This document shows, piece by piece, positions 34,853 through 45,134 of a DNA stretch of 64,000 nt. How positions within the stretch are numbered: position 1 is the stretch's first letter; the number at the start of each line of letters is the position of its first letter. The stretch is from Microcoleus sp. bin48.metabat.b7b8b9.023 (GTDB lineage: Bacteria; Cyanobacteriota; Cyanobacteriia; Cyanobacteriales; Microcoleaceae). Below the pieces are notes generated by a model. The model was not told the DNA's origin. It worked only from the letters and a program-made list of their open reading frames with translations, and did no database searches. The DNA is taken from the NCBI RefSeq assembly GCF_013299185.1, contig NZ_JAAFKG010000032.1, positions 1-64,000 of the forward strand, read 5' to 3'. Made by a program: the position numbers and the translations under genes.

Positions 34853-35219
34853 AAATTACCTCCTAAAGTTTGATGCCGAATTAGGCATATTGAAATCTGC
34901 CCCTAACTTTTAACTAGGGGATTTGGGACTTTTTAGATGGTGGTTTGTTTTGTCAGGCTTTATCTTACAGAAGCCTTGATTCGTGCAATCTGGATGAGTA
35001 GTAAATCAGTTATCTAGCTATGTCATCCTTACTGCTGATTATGGCCTTTGAAGCTGAAGAATAAATCCCTCTAAAGTCAGAAATGGGTTTTTTTGTGAGT
35101 AATACCAGCAGAGTTCGCCCAAAAAAGGCAAGTTTGAAGTGGGGGCGATGGCTACAAATTATCAATAGCAGTCAAGTACGATAGAGTGCAGGCTACATAT
35201 AGTAGAGTGCGCTATTGAG
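34853..35219. promoter_or_regulatory. Promoter/leader region of the 1042-aa membrane protein gene
   Basis: 367 bp. The start-proximal part has the strong AGGAGGT site. An inverted repeat CCCCTAACTTTTAACTAGGGG (about 34900-34920) could form a leader hairpin in the mRNA. The distal part toward 35219 has no clear feature. Confidence 0.4.
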
Positions 35220-35549
35220 TTAGGATTCCGTTTGATTTTCCGGGAGAAAACGAGCTAGTAATTTCGGGCGATCGAGCTGCATACTCAGTCGCGCGCTCTC
35301 GATGGGTTCTAGTTGAATCAAAGGCTCAATTATTTGGGCTAATTCTTCATCAATTTCGCCAAATCTTACTTGTAATATACTCTCAAGAATCTCGCGTTTA
35401 CTTTGCTGAATACCTTGCTGAATACCTTGCTGAATAACTTGCTGAATAACTTGCTGAATACCTTGCTCGATACCTTGCTGAATACCTTGCTCGATACCTC
35501 GCTGAGTTGCTTCTTCAAGCCGTTGTAAATACAGCGGTGACAGTTCCAT
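35220..35549 (-). pseudogene. 5'-truncated copy of the adjacent Rpn-like gene
   Basis: 109 aa corresponding to the C-terminal third of the gene at 35630-36583. Both share MELSPLYLQRLE-ATQRG, a run of GIQQ repeats, then FGEID-ALAQIIEPLIQLEP. The first two-thirds (the nuclease part) is absent. The GIQQ run is longer here (IEQGIQQ, VIQQ units). It could still be expressed from its own ATG 35549, but is best viewed as a partial tandem duplicate. Confidence 0.75.
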
Positions 35550-35629
35550 AATTAACTCCGGATTTTCTAGACAATAAATAATAAAGTGATATTTAGCGCA
35601 CCCTACAGATTGTAAAGTGCGCTGCTGAG

Positions 35630-36583
35630 TCAGGATTCCGGTTGATTTTTTTCTTCAAAATGAGCTAGCAATTCAGAGCGATCGAGCTGCCTAATTAGTC
35701 GCGTGCGATCGAGGGGTTCTAGCTGAATCAAAGGCTCGATTATTTGGGCTAATGCTTCATCAATTTCGCCAAATTTAACTTGTAGCATACTCTCAACTAT
35801 CAGGCGTTGACTGCGCTGGATACCTTGCTGAATACCTTGCTGGATACCGCGCTGCATACCTTGCTGCATACCGCGCTGAGTTGCATCTTCCAATCGTTGC
35901 AAGTAGAGGGGTGACAGTTCCATAATTAACTCCCGATCTTCTCGATCCGTGTCTTGGCGAACTTCTAAAATCGTTCGCAAGTTGTACAACAATTCTAACG
36001 CGTTCAACCGAAACAAATTATCAGACGGTAATTCTCTCAATTCGGCAACCGCTTGCTTCTGCACGTTTCCCTTCCCCAAAACTCTCAGCCACAGCGTTTC
36101 GGGAGTGCGGGGGAGTTGGTGAATAACAATGATTGCTGCTTTCAGAGACACATTCAAAAAATAAACTCCACTTACCCAATTTTCAGGTTCAGAAGTCGCC
36201 CCAAATCCAGCTAACATCGCATCGGAAACAGTCGGCGACAGTATCCAGAGTTGGGGCAAATCAGCCTCTGCAATCCGGGTATTATCTCTAGTGGCGACTC
36301 GTTCATATTCAGCATGGACATCAAAGAGTTTACCCAGACAACTGCGAATTTCTCCGGTTTGCACAGGACTGCGGAATGGTTCAATTACAGCGGGTTTTGC
36401 TGCAATTTGACCCAGAATGCCGAGGGCTGTTGGTTCTACATCTGGTTCCGCTTTCGGGGCCAATAAAACGTCAATCTGCCTCACTTCTCCAGCAATGTCA
36501 TGGCTGGTTGCGACATTACCGAGAGGGGTTAATAGTTCTTTGAGATATTGTTTTGCGAATTGATCGTGAATGAATCTGGTCAT
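35630..36583 (-). CDS. Rpn-like / DUF4351-type PD-(D/E)XK-associated protein
   Basis: 317 aa. The start TRFIHDQFAKQYLKELLTPLGNVATSHDIAGEVRQIDVLLAP resembles the cyanobacterial family often labelled as a flagellar assembly protein H-like or Rpn-type nuclease. The C-terminus has QRGMQQGMQRGIQQGIQQGI, a charged repeat like the QEGRQEG tail of the genes at 15449-18308, then a short helical domain. It is probably a distant relative of those nucleases. A truncated tandem copy lies just downstream. Confidence 0.75.
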   Translation of the reverse strand: MTRFIHDQFAKQYLKELLTPLGNVATSHDIAGEVRQIDVLLAPKAEPDVEPTALGILGQIAAKPAVIEPFRSPVQTGEIRSCLGKLFDVHAEYERVATRDNTRIAEADLPQLWILSPTVSDAMLAGFGATSEPENWVSGVYFLNVSLKAAIIVIHQLPRTPETLWLRVLGKGNVQKQAVAELRELPSDNLFRLNALELLYNLRTILEVRQDTDREDRELIMELSPLYLQRLEDATQRGMQQGMQRGIQQGIQQGIQRSQRLIVESMLQVKFGEIDEALAQIIEPLIQLEPLDRTRLIRQLDRSELLAHFEEKNQPES

Positions 36584-36626
36584 GAGAATCGTCAGCTATA
36601 AACAGTTTAAAAATTTCACTATCAAG

Positions 36627-36747
36627 GGTGCATCTCACTTTTGAAGAGGGCGAAGCATGACCGGATATAAGTTATTAGTTATAATCCCATATTGATTGCG
36701 GTCATGCTTCGCCCCTACAAACATATTTGCCTTGCGCCAGATGCACC
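36627..36747. mobile_element. MITE-like element, family B, copy 2 (121 bp)
   Basis: Ends GGTGCATCT...AGATGCACC and internal GCGAAGCATGACCGGA...TGCGGTCATGCTTCGC are as in copy 1 (12088-12208). The two have the same length with a few substitutions. Confidence 0.75.
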
Positions 36748-36752
36748 CACTC

Positions 36753-36798
36753 TCAACTGTCAACTGTCTACTGTCAACTGTCAACTGTCAACTGTTTG
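36753..36798. repeat. Heptanucleotide repeat (AACTGTC)n
   Basis: About five imperfect AACTGTC units. This is the reverse complement of the GACAGTT heptamer at 24033-24088. It forms the last codons and 3' flank of the ORF that ends at 36774. Confidence 0.8.
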
Positions 36799-37175
36799 CA
36801 ACATTTACCCTCACAATTGCGCCTGCTGCGAATACAGCCGTACTCCTCAAAACGTTCGCTGTGTTTGCGAACAGTAGGATAGGCTACCAGATGTAAAGGA
36901 ATTCCGATTAGTTTGTAAACCAATCGACCAGCAGCATGAAGAATATCCCAAGTTTCGCTTAAGTTAGGTTCTCGCACAAATTCTCCAATTTCATCTTGTA
37001 ATGCAATCCACTGAGATTGCAGAGTAGGATGGTGACAATTATCAAATGCTGTCATACCTTTTTGATAACTTTTCCAAAGTTTATTCATAGATTTCATCAA
37101 ATCAGGCTGAGTTCTGATAATATCAGAAGTTAATCTGAGATGACAATTATCCGGTATTTTAAGGAAATCAGCCAA
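36774..37175 (-). CDS. Hypothetical protein divergent from proS
   Basis: 133 aa in the longest form, from a TTG codon at 37175 that overlaps the proS start. The true start may be an internal ATG such as that of [44 protein letters not shown] looks like a real helical protein. The last residues (QLTVDS) are encoded by the heptamer repeat, so the original C-terminus has probably been altered by the repeat. No function is assigned. Confidence 0.5.
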   Translation of the reverse strand: MADFLKIPDNCHLRLTSDIIRTQPDLMKSMNKLWKSYQKGMTAFDNCHHPTLQSQWIALQDEIGEFVREPNLSETWDILHAAGRLVYKLIGIPLHLVAYPTVRKHSERFEEYGCIRSRRNCEGKCCKQLTVDS

Positions 37176-39085
37176 TGCGACTCTCTCAAATGCTTTTCGT
37201 CACCCTGCGGGAAGACCCCGCAGAAGCAGAAATCCCCAGCCACAAACTATTACTCCGTGCTGGATACATCCGACGCATCGGTAGCGGTATTTACGCTTAT
37301 CTCCCTTTGATGTGGCGAGTTCTCAAAAAAGTATCCCAAATTGTGCGCGAAGAAATGGACGCTACCGGCGCTCAAGAATGTCTCCTCCCGCAACTGCAAC
37401 CTGCCGATTTGTGGCGGGAATCCGGCCGCTGGGATACCTACACTCAAGCTGAAGGTATCATGTTTGCTCTGACTGACAGGCAGCAGCGAGAAGTTGGACT
37501 TGGCCCAACTCACGAAGAGGTAATTACTACAATTGCTAAGGATATGATTCGTTCTTATCGGCAATTACCCGTACATCTCTATCAAATTCAAACTAAGTTT
37601 CGTGATGAAATTCGCCCGCGTTTTGGGTTGATGCGCGGTCGCGAATTTATTATGAAAGATGGCTATTCTTTTCACACGAGCGAAGAAAGTTTGAAGAAAA
37701 CTTATCAGGATATGGCTCAAGCTTATAGCAATATGCTGCGCCGATCTGGCTTGGAATTTCGAGCGGTAGATGCTGATTCTGGTGCGATTGGTGGCTCTGG
37801 TTCTCAAGAGTTTATGGTGCTGGCAGAAGCGGGAGAGGATGAAGTTCTCTATACTGAAGATGGTCAGTATGCTGCTAATGTGGAGAAGGCTGTGTCGATG
37901 CCTGCTGATGCCCAAGCTTCGCCTTTTGCAAGTTACGAAAAGCGGGAAACGCCGGGAACTGAAACAATTGCTAAACTTTGCAAGTTTTTGAAGTGTTCTC
38001 CGACGCAAGTTGTCAAAAATGTGCTTTATCAGGCTGTTTATGATAATGGTATGACTGTCTTGGTGTTGGTAAGCATTCGCGGCGACCAAGATGTGAATCA
38101 GGTAAAGTTGCTGAATGAATTGACAAAGTTGGCGGGAAATTATCAAGCTAAAACAATCCTATTTTTGACGGTTCCTGATGCGGAAGCTCAAAGAAAATGG
38201 GCGGCTAAATCTTTGCCTCTGGGTTATATCGCTCCGGATATTGCTGATGATTATATCGCTGGGAACCCCCCCCAACCCCCCCTTGGTAAGGGGGGGCAAC
38301 AAGACTCAAATCCCCCCCTTGGTAAGGGGGGGCAACAAGACTCAAATCCCCCCCTTGGTAAGGGGGGGCAAGGGGGGGTATCTCCTAAGTTTTTGCGTTT
38401 GGTCGATCGCACTGCTGTCGATTTAACAAACTTTGTCACTGGTTCTAACGAGTCAGGATACCACGTGGTCGGCGCCAATTGGGGTAAAGAATTTACGCTA
38501 CCAGCAATGGTTGTGGGCGTTAGAAGTGCCAAAAAGGGCGATCGGGCGGTGCACAATCCCGAACAAACTTTGCAAACCGCCAGAGGCATCGAAGTCGGCC
38601 ACATCTTCCAATTAGGCACCAAATACTCGCAAGCCATGGGGGCCACCTACACCAGCGAACAAGGCGAAGAAATGCCGTTTATCATGGGCTGCTACGGCGT
38701 CGGCGTGTCGCGGCTGGCTCAATCTGCGGTAGAACAATCCTACGACAAAGACGGAATAATCTGGCCAGTGGCGATCGCGCCGTATCACGCCATCATTAGC
38801 ATCCCCAATATTTCCGACGCCCAACAAGTAGAAGTCGCCGAAAAACTCTACAATGAACTCAACCAATCCGGAATTGAAACCTTACTAGATGACCGCGACG
38901 AACGAGCAGGAGTTAAATTCAAAGATGCAGATTTAATCGGCATTCCCTATCGCATTGTTCCGGGTCGTTCGGTGAAATTAGGGAAAGTTGAAGTTGTGGA
39001 AAGAGCAACTCACAAAGCCCATGAAATTCTGATTGAGGAAGTCAATTCTACTTTAAAACAGTGGATTGATGCTGCCATCAAATAA
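37175..39085 (+). CDS. proS: Prolyl-tRNA synthetase with in-frame repeat insertion
   Basis: 636 aa, bacterial type. Class II motifs are present: motif 1 region ([23 protein letters not shown]), motif 2 ([25 protein letters not shown]), motif 3 ([17 protein letters not shown]) and the anticodon-binding end ([25 protein letters not shown]). The editing insertion domain lies about 220-410. At residues 364-406 (nt 38265-38393) three copies of a C-run/G-run palindrome are translated as [19 protein letters not shown] units that ordinary ProRS lacks. The reading frame is kept. Since this is presumably the sole proS, the enzyme must tolerate the loop. AAGGA precedes ATG 37175. Confidence 0.95.
   Translation: MRLSQMLFVTLREDPAEAEIPSHKLLLRAGYIRRIGSGIYAYLPLMWRVLKKVSQIVREEMDATGAQECLLPQLQPADLWRESGRWDTYTQAEGIMFALTDRQQREVGLGPTHEEVITTIAKDMIRSYRQLPVHLYQIQTKFRDEIRPRFGLMRGREFIMKDGYSFHTSEESLKKTYQDMAQAYSNMLRRSGLEFRAVDADSGAIGGSGSQEFMVLAEAGEDEVLYTEDGQYAANVEKAVSMPADAQASPFASYEKRETPGTETIAKLCKFLKCSPTQVVKNVLYQAVYDNGMTVLVLVSIRGDQDVNQVKLLNELTKLAGNYQAKTILFLTVPDAEAQRKWAAKSLPLGYIAPDIADDYIAGNPPQPPLGKGGQQDSNPPLGKGGQQDSNPPLGKGGQGGVSPKFLRLVDRTAVDLTNFVTGSNESGYHVVGANWGKEFTLPAMVVGVRSAKKGDRAVHNPEQTLQTARGIEVGHIFQLGTKYSQAMGATYTSEQGEEMPFIMGCYGVGVSRLAQSAVEQSYDKDGIIWPVAIAPYHAIISIPNISDAQQVEVAEKLYNELNQSGIETLLDDRDERAGVKFKDADLIGIPYRIVPGRSVKLGKVEVVERATHKAHEILIEEVNSTLKQWIDAAIK
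38265..38393. repeat. C/G-run palindromes inserted inside proS
   Basis: Three units of CCCCCCCTTGGTAAGGGGGGG, spaced by CAACAAGACTCAAAT, lie in frame inside the editing domain. The same palindrome class is intergenic at 27360-27440, 39130-39215 and 45190-45230, and lies within the CHAT gene at 50818-51400. Confidence 0.9.
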
Positions 39086-39100
39086 GTTTTTGTAACGGTA

Positions 39101-39248
39101 ATACCAATTTAATGGGTCGTTGCATATATCTCGATCCCCTAAATTCCCCTGGTGGGAGGGGGGACTTTGACCGGAATCTTGTCCCCCCCTTAATTAAGGG
39201 GGGTTAGGGGGGATCGGATTCGGGAGTAGCCTCACAAAAAATTGGTAT
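39101..39248. mobile_element. MITE-like element, family D, copy 2 (148 bp)
   Basis: ATACCAATTTAAT...AAAAAATTGGTAT ends and C-run/G-run core are as in the copy at 27325-27477. It sits between proS and the first cyclase gene. Confidence 0.7.
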
Positions 39249-39332
39249 AAGGTGCTTGCTGCACCTACATTGAGGCTAGCAAGGTGCTTGTGGCGCACCC
39301 TACATAAACTTATATAAAACTTAAAACTCGAC

Positions 39333-42305
39333 ATGAATCTGAACCTAAATCAGTTTCTTCGATTCCCTCAATCCCGAATAGGGCGCTACTTAACCCAAGT
39401 AACTCTCGTGGCGATCGCTTACGCCGTGGGGGCGAGGCTAGCATTTGCAATTCAAGGTGTCAATCCCTTTGCTTCCTCGGTGTGGCCGCCCGCAGGAATT
39501 GCACAAGCCGGACTTTTATTGTTTGGCCCAAAAGCCTGGCCTGCGATTGTTTTGGGTATATTTTTCCTCAATTTAGTTAACCCAAGCGAACAGATATTTG
39601 CAATTTGGGTGGGAGGCAACGTAGGAGCAGTTTTGCAAGCTGTTTTTGCAGCCACTGTGCTGCGCTGGCTGGGGTTTCGTCCGTCTCTAGAACGTTTGAA
39701 AGATGTAGTTAATTTAATTTTATTGGGCGGTTTAGTTTCTACTCAGATTAGTTGCACTATTGGCGCGTTTTCCATATATTTAGCTGGTCAAGTAGATTGG
39801 GCAGAATACTGGTCGCTCCGGTGGAATTGGTGGCTGGGAGATGCAATGGGAGTTTTAATTTTAACTCCTTTGATTTTAATATTTTTGCGTCCTAAGGCAA
39901 CCGCCGATCGCTTAAAAAGACAAACCGAACTCCCTAAAAATTATTTAATTTGGCGGGGAGTATGGTTAATATTATTAATTGGGGTAAGCTGGCTTGTCTT
40001 TGAGTCAAAAAATGAAGCTTCTATTTCTCGCTATCCCCTGGAATATTTGCCGTTTCCTTTGATAATTTGGGCGTCGCTCCAATTCGGTCAGCGGGCCGCT
40101 GTCTTAGGATCGTTTATTGTGTCAAGTATCGCAATTTTTGGCAGTTCTCACGGAGCTGGGCCATTTATAGCTAAAGCCGAAAATATCAGTCAGGCTATCT
40201 TATTTTTACAAGCTTTTATGGCGGTAGTTACGATTACTTCGTTGTTATTAGCCGCGACGGTAGCCGAACGCGCGGAGGCAGAAAAATCTCTGCGAGTAAG
40301 CGAAATTAAATATCGAGAATTGGTGGAAAATGCTAACAGTATTATTGTCAAACTAGCTCCCGACGGCACGATTACTTTTTTTAATGAGTTTGCAGAAATA
40401 TTCTTTGGCTACAATCAGGAAGAAATCCTGGGGAAAAGTGCTGTGGGAACAATCATTCCCATGAGCGACATCGAAGGGAATAACTTAGAGTTGGTTTACA
40501 ATCAGATTTTACAAAATCCCGATCGCTTTACTAGCTATGAAAATGAAAATATCCGGCGCAGTGGCGATCGCGTTTGGGTGTCTTGGGCAAATAAGCCGCT
40601 GGTTGATGCAGCAGGAGAACTTTTGGGCATTCTCTGCATCGGGACAGATATCACCGATCGCCGAAAAGCTGAAATAGAGCTCCAAAAACTGAACGAAAAG
40701 CTGGAAATCCGAGTTGCAGAACGGACAAATGCCCTGAAACAAAGCGAACTTCAGCTACAGAAACAGAAATCGGCATTAATTGATTTAGCCAAAAATAAAG
40801 CGCTGAATCAAGGCGACTTAACCAAAGCGCTTCAAGAAATCACTGAAACTGCTAGCCGTACTCTGGAAGTTGCGCGATCGAGTATCTGGTTGTACGATCG
40901 CCCTAAATCGAAGATGGAGTGCCTGGATTTGTTCGATCGCGCTCTCAACCAGCACTCAGACGGTTTAGAATTATCAGCAGCAGACTATCCTGTCTATTTT
41001 CAAGCACTCCGAGAAGAGCGCGCAATTGCTGCCTTTGACGCGCAAAAAGATTTTAGAACTCGAGAATTTGTAGAATCTTACCTAATTCCGTTCGGCATCA
41101 CTTCCATGCTAGATACGCCGATTCAAATAGGCCCAGAAACAGCAGGAGTTCTCTGTTTGGAACACGTAGGAATGCCCCGTTATTGGACTATCGAAGAACA
41201 AAGTTTCGCTGTTTCTCTAACAGATTCTGTAACTTTTGCAATGGAAGCGCGAGAACGCCAGCGCGCTGAAGCAGCACTGCGGCAAGCTGAGGCAAAATAC
41301 CGCAGCATATTTGAAAATGCGATCGTTGGCATCTTTCAAACTACTCCAGATGGAGAATATCTTAGCGTCAACCCAGCTTTAATTCGCATTTATGGTTACA
41401 GTTCCTGTGAGGAAATGCTGGAAAAGTTAACTGATATCAACCGCCAGCTATATGTAGACCCAGAACGCCGCGCCGAAATCATCGAATTAATGCGAAAAAA
41501 CGGCAAAGTATCGGATTTTGAATCTCAGGTTTACCGTCAAGGCGGCAGTATAATTTGGATTGCCGAAAATGCTTATACTGTCTCTGATAGACATGGCAAT
41601 TTACTTTATTACGAAGGTACTGTTCAAGATATCACAACTCGCAAAGAAGCTGAGGCAGCTTTGCGTTTAGAACAAGAAAAATCTGATCGTCTCCTGCTGA
41701 ACATTTTACCGAAACCGATCGCCGAAAGACTCAAACAAGACCAAAGCATCATCGCCGATACTTTTGCAGAAGTTACAGTATTGTTTGCAGATATAGTCGG
41801 TTTTACGCAAATTAGCTCCCAAATTTCTCCGCCGGAATTAGTTTCCTTGCTTAACGACATTTTTTCGACATTCGATCGCCTAGCCCAAAAGCACGGATTG
41901 GAAAAAATTAAAACCATTGGTGACGCTTATATGGTAGTAGGAGGGCTGCCGATGCCCCGCAGCGATCACGCAGAGGCGATCGCCCAAATGGCCCTGGATA
42001 TGCAGCAGGCGATTATTGACTTCAGCAATACCAACAATCAAGATTTCAGCATCAGAATCGGCATCAACAGCGGCCCGGTTGTCGCCGGAGTCATCGGCAT
42101 CAAAAAATTTATCTACGATTTGTGGGGAGACACAGTTAACACCGCTTCCCGTATGGAATCTCACGGCTTACCCGGTCAAATTCAAGTTACATCTGCAACT
42201 TACGAGCGATTGCAGGACAAGTATTTATTAGAAAGTCGCGGCACCATTGAAGTCAAAGGCAAAGGCGAGATGAACACTTATTTTATCACAGGAATCAAGT
42301 TATAA
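39333..42305 (+). CDS. Membrane adenylate cyclase with MASE1, PAS, GAF and PAS domains
   Basis: 990 aa. Residues 10-310 form a MASE1 membrane sensor (SSVWPPAGIAQAGLLLFG; WNWWLGDAMGVLILTPLIL). A PAS domain (325-450), coiled coil, GAF domain (about 480-640), second PAS (650-775) and a class III cyclase domain (790-990) follow. The cyclase has metal Asp residues in LFADIVGFT and TIGDAYM. Lys of KTIG and Asp of YDLWGD are the adenine-specific pair, and NTASRM carries the transition-state Asn and Arg, so ATP is the substrate. It probably signals through cAMP in response to an unknown cue. A shorter paralog follows at 42519. Confidence 0.92.
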   Translation: MNLNLNQFLRFPQSRIGRYLTQVTLVAIAYAVGARLAFAIQGVNPFASSVWPPAGIAQAGLLLFGPKAWPAIVLGIFFLNLVNPSEQIFAIWVGGNVGAVLQAVFAATVLRWLGFRPSLERLKDVVNLILLGGLVSTQISCTIGAFSIYLAGQVDWAEYWSLRWNWWLGDAMGVLILTPLILIFLRPKATADRLKRQTELPKNYLIWRGVWLILLIGVSWLVFESKNEASISRYPLEYLPFPLIIWASLQFGQRAAVLGSFIVSSIAIFGSSHGAGPFIAKAENISQAILFLQAFMAVVTITSLLLAATVAERAEAEKSLRVSEIKYRELVENANSIIVKLAPDGTITFFNEFAEIFFGYNQEEILGKSAVGTIIPMSDIEGNNLELVYNQILQNPDRFTSYENENIRRSGDRVWVSWANKPLVDAAGELLGILCIGTDITDRRKAEIELQKLNEKLEIRVAERTNALKQSELQLQKQKSALIDLAKNKALNQGDLTKALQEITETASRTLEVARSSIWLYDRPKSKMECLDLFDRALNQHSDGLELSAADYPVYFQALREERAIAAFDAQKDFRTREFVESYLIPFGITSMLDTPIQIGPETAGVLCLEHVGMPRYWTIEEQSFAVSLTDSVTFAMEARERQRAEAALRQAEAKYRSIFENAIVGIFQTTPDGEYLSVNPALIRIYGYSSCEEMLEKLTDINRQLYVDPERRAEIIELMRKNGKVSDFESQVYRQGGSIIWIAENAYTVSDRHGNLLYYEGTVQDITTRKEAEAALRLEQEKSDRLLLNILPKPIAERLKQDQSIIADTFAEVTVLFADIVGFTQISSQISPPELVSLLNDIFSTFDRLAQKHGLEKIKTIGDAYMVVGGLPMPRSDHAEAIAQMALDMQQAIIDFSNTNNQDFSIRIGINSGPVVAGVIGIKKFIYDLWGDTVNTASRMESHGLPGQIQVTSATYERLQDKYLLESRGTIEVKGKGEMNTYFITGIKL

Positions 42306-42518
42306 AATAAGGAAGATGAAACAGGCAAAAAGGAAGAATCAATAGTAGTTGTAGGGTGTGTCGCTAGTGAAAAAAAACTCAATTTGAATCAACTTTTTGA
42401 GTAGCAACGCACCTGTGCTTAGCTCGTACAAACAAAGCCAACAATTCTATTTAAATAATTAAAAATCTTCTAATAGTTTTGACGGTTGGTATAGTTAGTT
42501 GAAAATATAAAAGTCACT

Positions 42519-44582
42519 ATGAACCAAAACAAAAATCAATTTATGCGATTTATTCAATCTATAAATTGGCAATATTTAGGAAAAATAGCTGTCATTGCCT
42601 TTGCTTACGCTTTAGGAGCTAAAATAGCATCTTCAATCCCCGGCGTGAATAAATTAGCTACCTGCGTCTGGCCGCCCGCAGGAATTGCCCAAGCAGCAGT
42701 TTTATTATTTGGTCGGCGCCTTTGGCCGGGAATAGCTTTAGGCGTATTTTTTTACGAGACTCTCAACCTCAAAATATCCTTAATAAATGCAACAATTAGT
42801 GCTTTTTGCGGTTGTTTGCAAGCTTTATGTGCATTTACTTTGCTGCAACAGTTCAAGTTTCGCCCCTCACTGGCTCGACTAATTGATGTAGTCAATTTAA
42901 TCTTTTGCGGTGCTGTAGTTGCCACTCAAATCAACTGCACTCTCGGCACGCTGCGGCTGTGTTTGACTGGTCTTATTGACTGGAGAGAATATTGGGAAAT
43001 TCGGTGGAATTGGTATCTTGGAGACACATTAGGAGTTTTGATTTTTACTCCGATGCTGCTAATTTTTTACCAAAAAATAGCGACACGCAATCAACAAATA
43101 ATTAAGATTAAAACACTTGTAAATATAATTTTGTGCGCCATATGTTGGCTACTATTAATAATAGTAAGTTGGCTAGTATATACATCAAAAACTAATAGCA
43201 ATCTATCCGGCTATCCCCTAGAATACTTGCCATTTCCGTTGGTGATTTGGGCAACCATTCAATTCGGTCAGCGCGGGGCTGTTTTAGCATATTTTATTGT
43301 ATCCAGTATTGCCATTTGGGGAGGTTCTCAGGGAGGTGGCCCGTTTATTGCCAAAGCCATAAATATTAATCAAGCAATCTTATTTTTGCAGGCTTTCATG
43401 AGCGTAATTGTAATTACTTCGCTGCTGTTAGCTGCCACAGTAGCAGAACGCGCATCAGCAGAGGATTTGCTGCGGCAAAGCGAAGTTAAGTATCGGGAAT
43501 TGGTCGAAAATGCTAACAGCATTATTTTAAAACTAGATACAGAAGGTAATATTACTTTTTTTAACGAGTTTGCACAGAATTTTTTTGGTTACAGAGAACA
43601 AGAAATACTGGGAAAACACGCAGTTGGCACAATTATACCCCAGACAGATACAGCGGGAAACGACCTGGCGGTGTTATTGAGCAATATTTTAAATAACCCG
43701 GAACAGTATACAACAAATGAAAATGAAAGTATGCGGCGCAGTGGATCTCGCGTTTGCGTATCCTGGGCAAATAAACCGCTGTTTGATGCGGCCGGAAAGT
43801 TCGTGGGGCTGCTGGCAATCGGTACGGATATCACAGACCGCAGGCGGGCTGAAATTGCGCTTTGCAAGCTGAATGAAGAGTTAGAATCTAGAGTTGAAGA
43901 ACGAACTAATGCTCTCAATGAAACTTTAAATGCACTGCGAGTTCAACAGGCACAGTCAGAACGGTTGTTGTTGAATATTTTGCCGGAAGAAATAGCAAAT
44001 CGGTTGAAGCGGGGAGATAGCACGATCGCAGATACTTTTGCTGATGTTACTGTATTATTTGCCGACATCGTAGGTTTTACTCAATTGAGTGCGCGAGTTT
44101 CTCCAACAGAATTAGTTGCGTTGCTGAATGATATTTTTTCGACTTTTGACAACTTAGCAGAAAGGCACGGTTTGGAAAAAATTAAGACGATTGGCGATGC
44201 TTACATGGTAGTGGGAGGGCTGCCAATTACTCGCCCCGATCACGCAGAGGCGATCGCAGAAATGGCCCTGGATATGCAGCAGGCAATTATTGAATTCAGC
44301 AATACCCACAATCAAGATTTTAGTATCAGAATCGGGATCAATACCGGCCCGGTTGTCGCTGGAGTCATCGGTATTAAAAAATTTATTTACGATTTGTGGG
44401 GAGACACAGTTAACACCGCTTCCCGCATGGAGTCTCACGGTTCGCCTGGGTGCATTCAGGTCACATCTACAACTTATCATAAATTGCGAGAAAAGTATTT
44501 TTTTGAAAATCGCGGTGAGATCGAAGTTAAAGGTAAAGGGATGATGACTACTTATTTACTGCAATGCAGAAAATTGGTTTAA
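42519..44582 (+). CDS. Membrane adenylate cyclase paralog (MASE1-PAS-cyclase)
   Basis: 687 aa. MASE1 region 10-310 (TCVWPPAGIAQAAVLLFG; WNWYLGDTLGVLIFTPMLL), one PAS domain (325-450), coiled coil, and class III cyclase (480-687) with the same catalytic residues as the preceding gene (FADIVGFT, KTIGDAYM, YDLWGDTVNTASRM). It is collinear with the first gene except that the GAF and second PAS are missing, so one derives from the other by tandem duplication and domain loss or gain. The gap between them is 213 bp with no gene. Confidence 0.92.
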   Translation: MNQNKNQFMRFIQSINWQYLGKIAVIAFAYALGAKIASSIPGVNKLATCVWPPAGIAQAAVLLFGRRLWPGIALGVFFYETLNLKISLINATISAFCGCLQALCAFTLLQQFKFRPSLARLIDVVNLIFCGAVVATQINCTLGTLRLCLTGLIDWREYWEIRWNWYLGDTLGVLIFTPMLLIFYQKIATRNQQIIKIKTLVNIILCAICWLLLIIVSWLVYTSKTNSNLSGYPLEYLPFPLVIWATIQFGQRGAVLAYFIVSSIAIWGGSQGGGPFIAKAININQAILFLQAFMSVIVITSLLLAATVAERASAEDLLRQSEVKYRELVENANSIILKLDTEGNITFFNEFAQNFFGYREQEILGKHAVGTIIPQTDTAGNDLAVLLSNILNNPEQYTTNENESMRRSGSRVCVSWANKPLFDAAGKFVGLLAIGTDITDRRRAEIALCKLNEELESRVEERTNALNETLNALRVQQAQSERLLLNILPEEIANRLKRGDSTIADTFADVTVLFADIVGFTQLSARVSPTELVALLNDIFSTFDNLAERHGLEKIKTIGDAYMVVGGLPITRPDHAEAIAEMALDMQQAIIEFSNTHNQDFSIRIGINTGPVVAGVIGIKKFIYDLWGDTVNTASRMESHGSPGCIQVTSTTYHKLREKYFFENRGEIEVKGKGMMTTYLLQCRKLV

Positions 44583-44897
44583 TCAAGGTTTGATCGTTCG
44601 GACTTCAGTCCTTTCTTTTCAAGTTTGTAGTGAGGAGTTCAGTCAGGTTTTATCGTTCGGACTTCAGTCCTTTATTTTCACATTTGTAGTGAGGAGTTCA
44701 GTGCTTTATTTTGCAATTCAGGAAGAAGGACTCGCATTCCTCACTACGAACGGGTTTGATCGTTCGGACTTCAGTCCTTTCTTTTCTGACTTAGGAAGAA
44801 GGACTCGCATTCCTCACTACGAACGTTTGTTTGTAAAAGTAAAGGCGATCGCACTTTTAATATACGCGATCGCCCTATTCTCAACTAACAAGGTTAT
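44583..44897. repeat. GTTCG-type palindrome cluster downstream of cyclase gene
   Basis: A 315-bp region with three copies of ATCGTTCGGACTTCAGTCCTTT (about 44592, 44650 and 44759). Interleaved GTAGTGAGGAGTTCAGT segments and two copies of AGGAAGAAGGACTCGCATTCC-type sequence with CTCACTACGAACG ends are also present. Same family as 28375-29001 and 31480-31622 but in a third arrangement. No real gene; the ORF crossing it is made of repeat. Confidence 0.75.
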
Positions 44898-45134
44898 TTA
44901 AAGCTTGTAAAGATTAATTCCAGCTTCCTTAGCCATAATTTCTAAACCCTTGTGCTCCAAGGTTTTAATCGCCTTCGTAGAAAGGTGTAACTTGACCCAA
45001 CGCTTCTCCTGCGGCCACCAAATCCGCTTCCACTGCAAATTTGCGCCTTGTAACTTGTGAGTGCGGTGGTGCGAGTGAGAAACCGCAAAACCGTTGTTCG
45101 CCTTCTTGCCCGTTAGCTGACATTTCCGTGACAT
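44898..45134 (-). CDS. rpmB: 50S ribosomal protein L28
   Basis: 78 aa from ATG 45134, preceded by [32 protein letters not shown] and [21 protein letters not shown] are diagnostic of L28. The much longer in-frame ORF reading from 45263 starts in repeat DNA and is not real. It is a single gene, with a C/G-run palindrome in its upstream region. Confidence 0.97.
   Translation of the reverse strand: MSRKCQLTGKKANNGFAVSHSHHRTHKLQGANLQWKRIWWPQEKRWVKLHLSTKAIKTLEHKGLEIMAKEAGINLYKL

Noticed and set aside
44590-44901. 103-aa ORF after the second cyclase
   Set aside because: It is composed of GTTCG-type repeats and has no plausible protein features.
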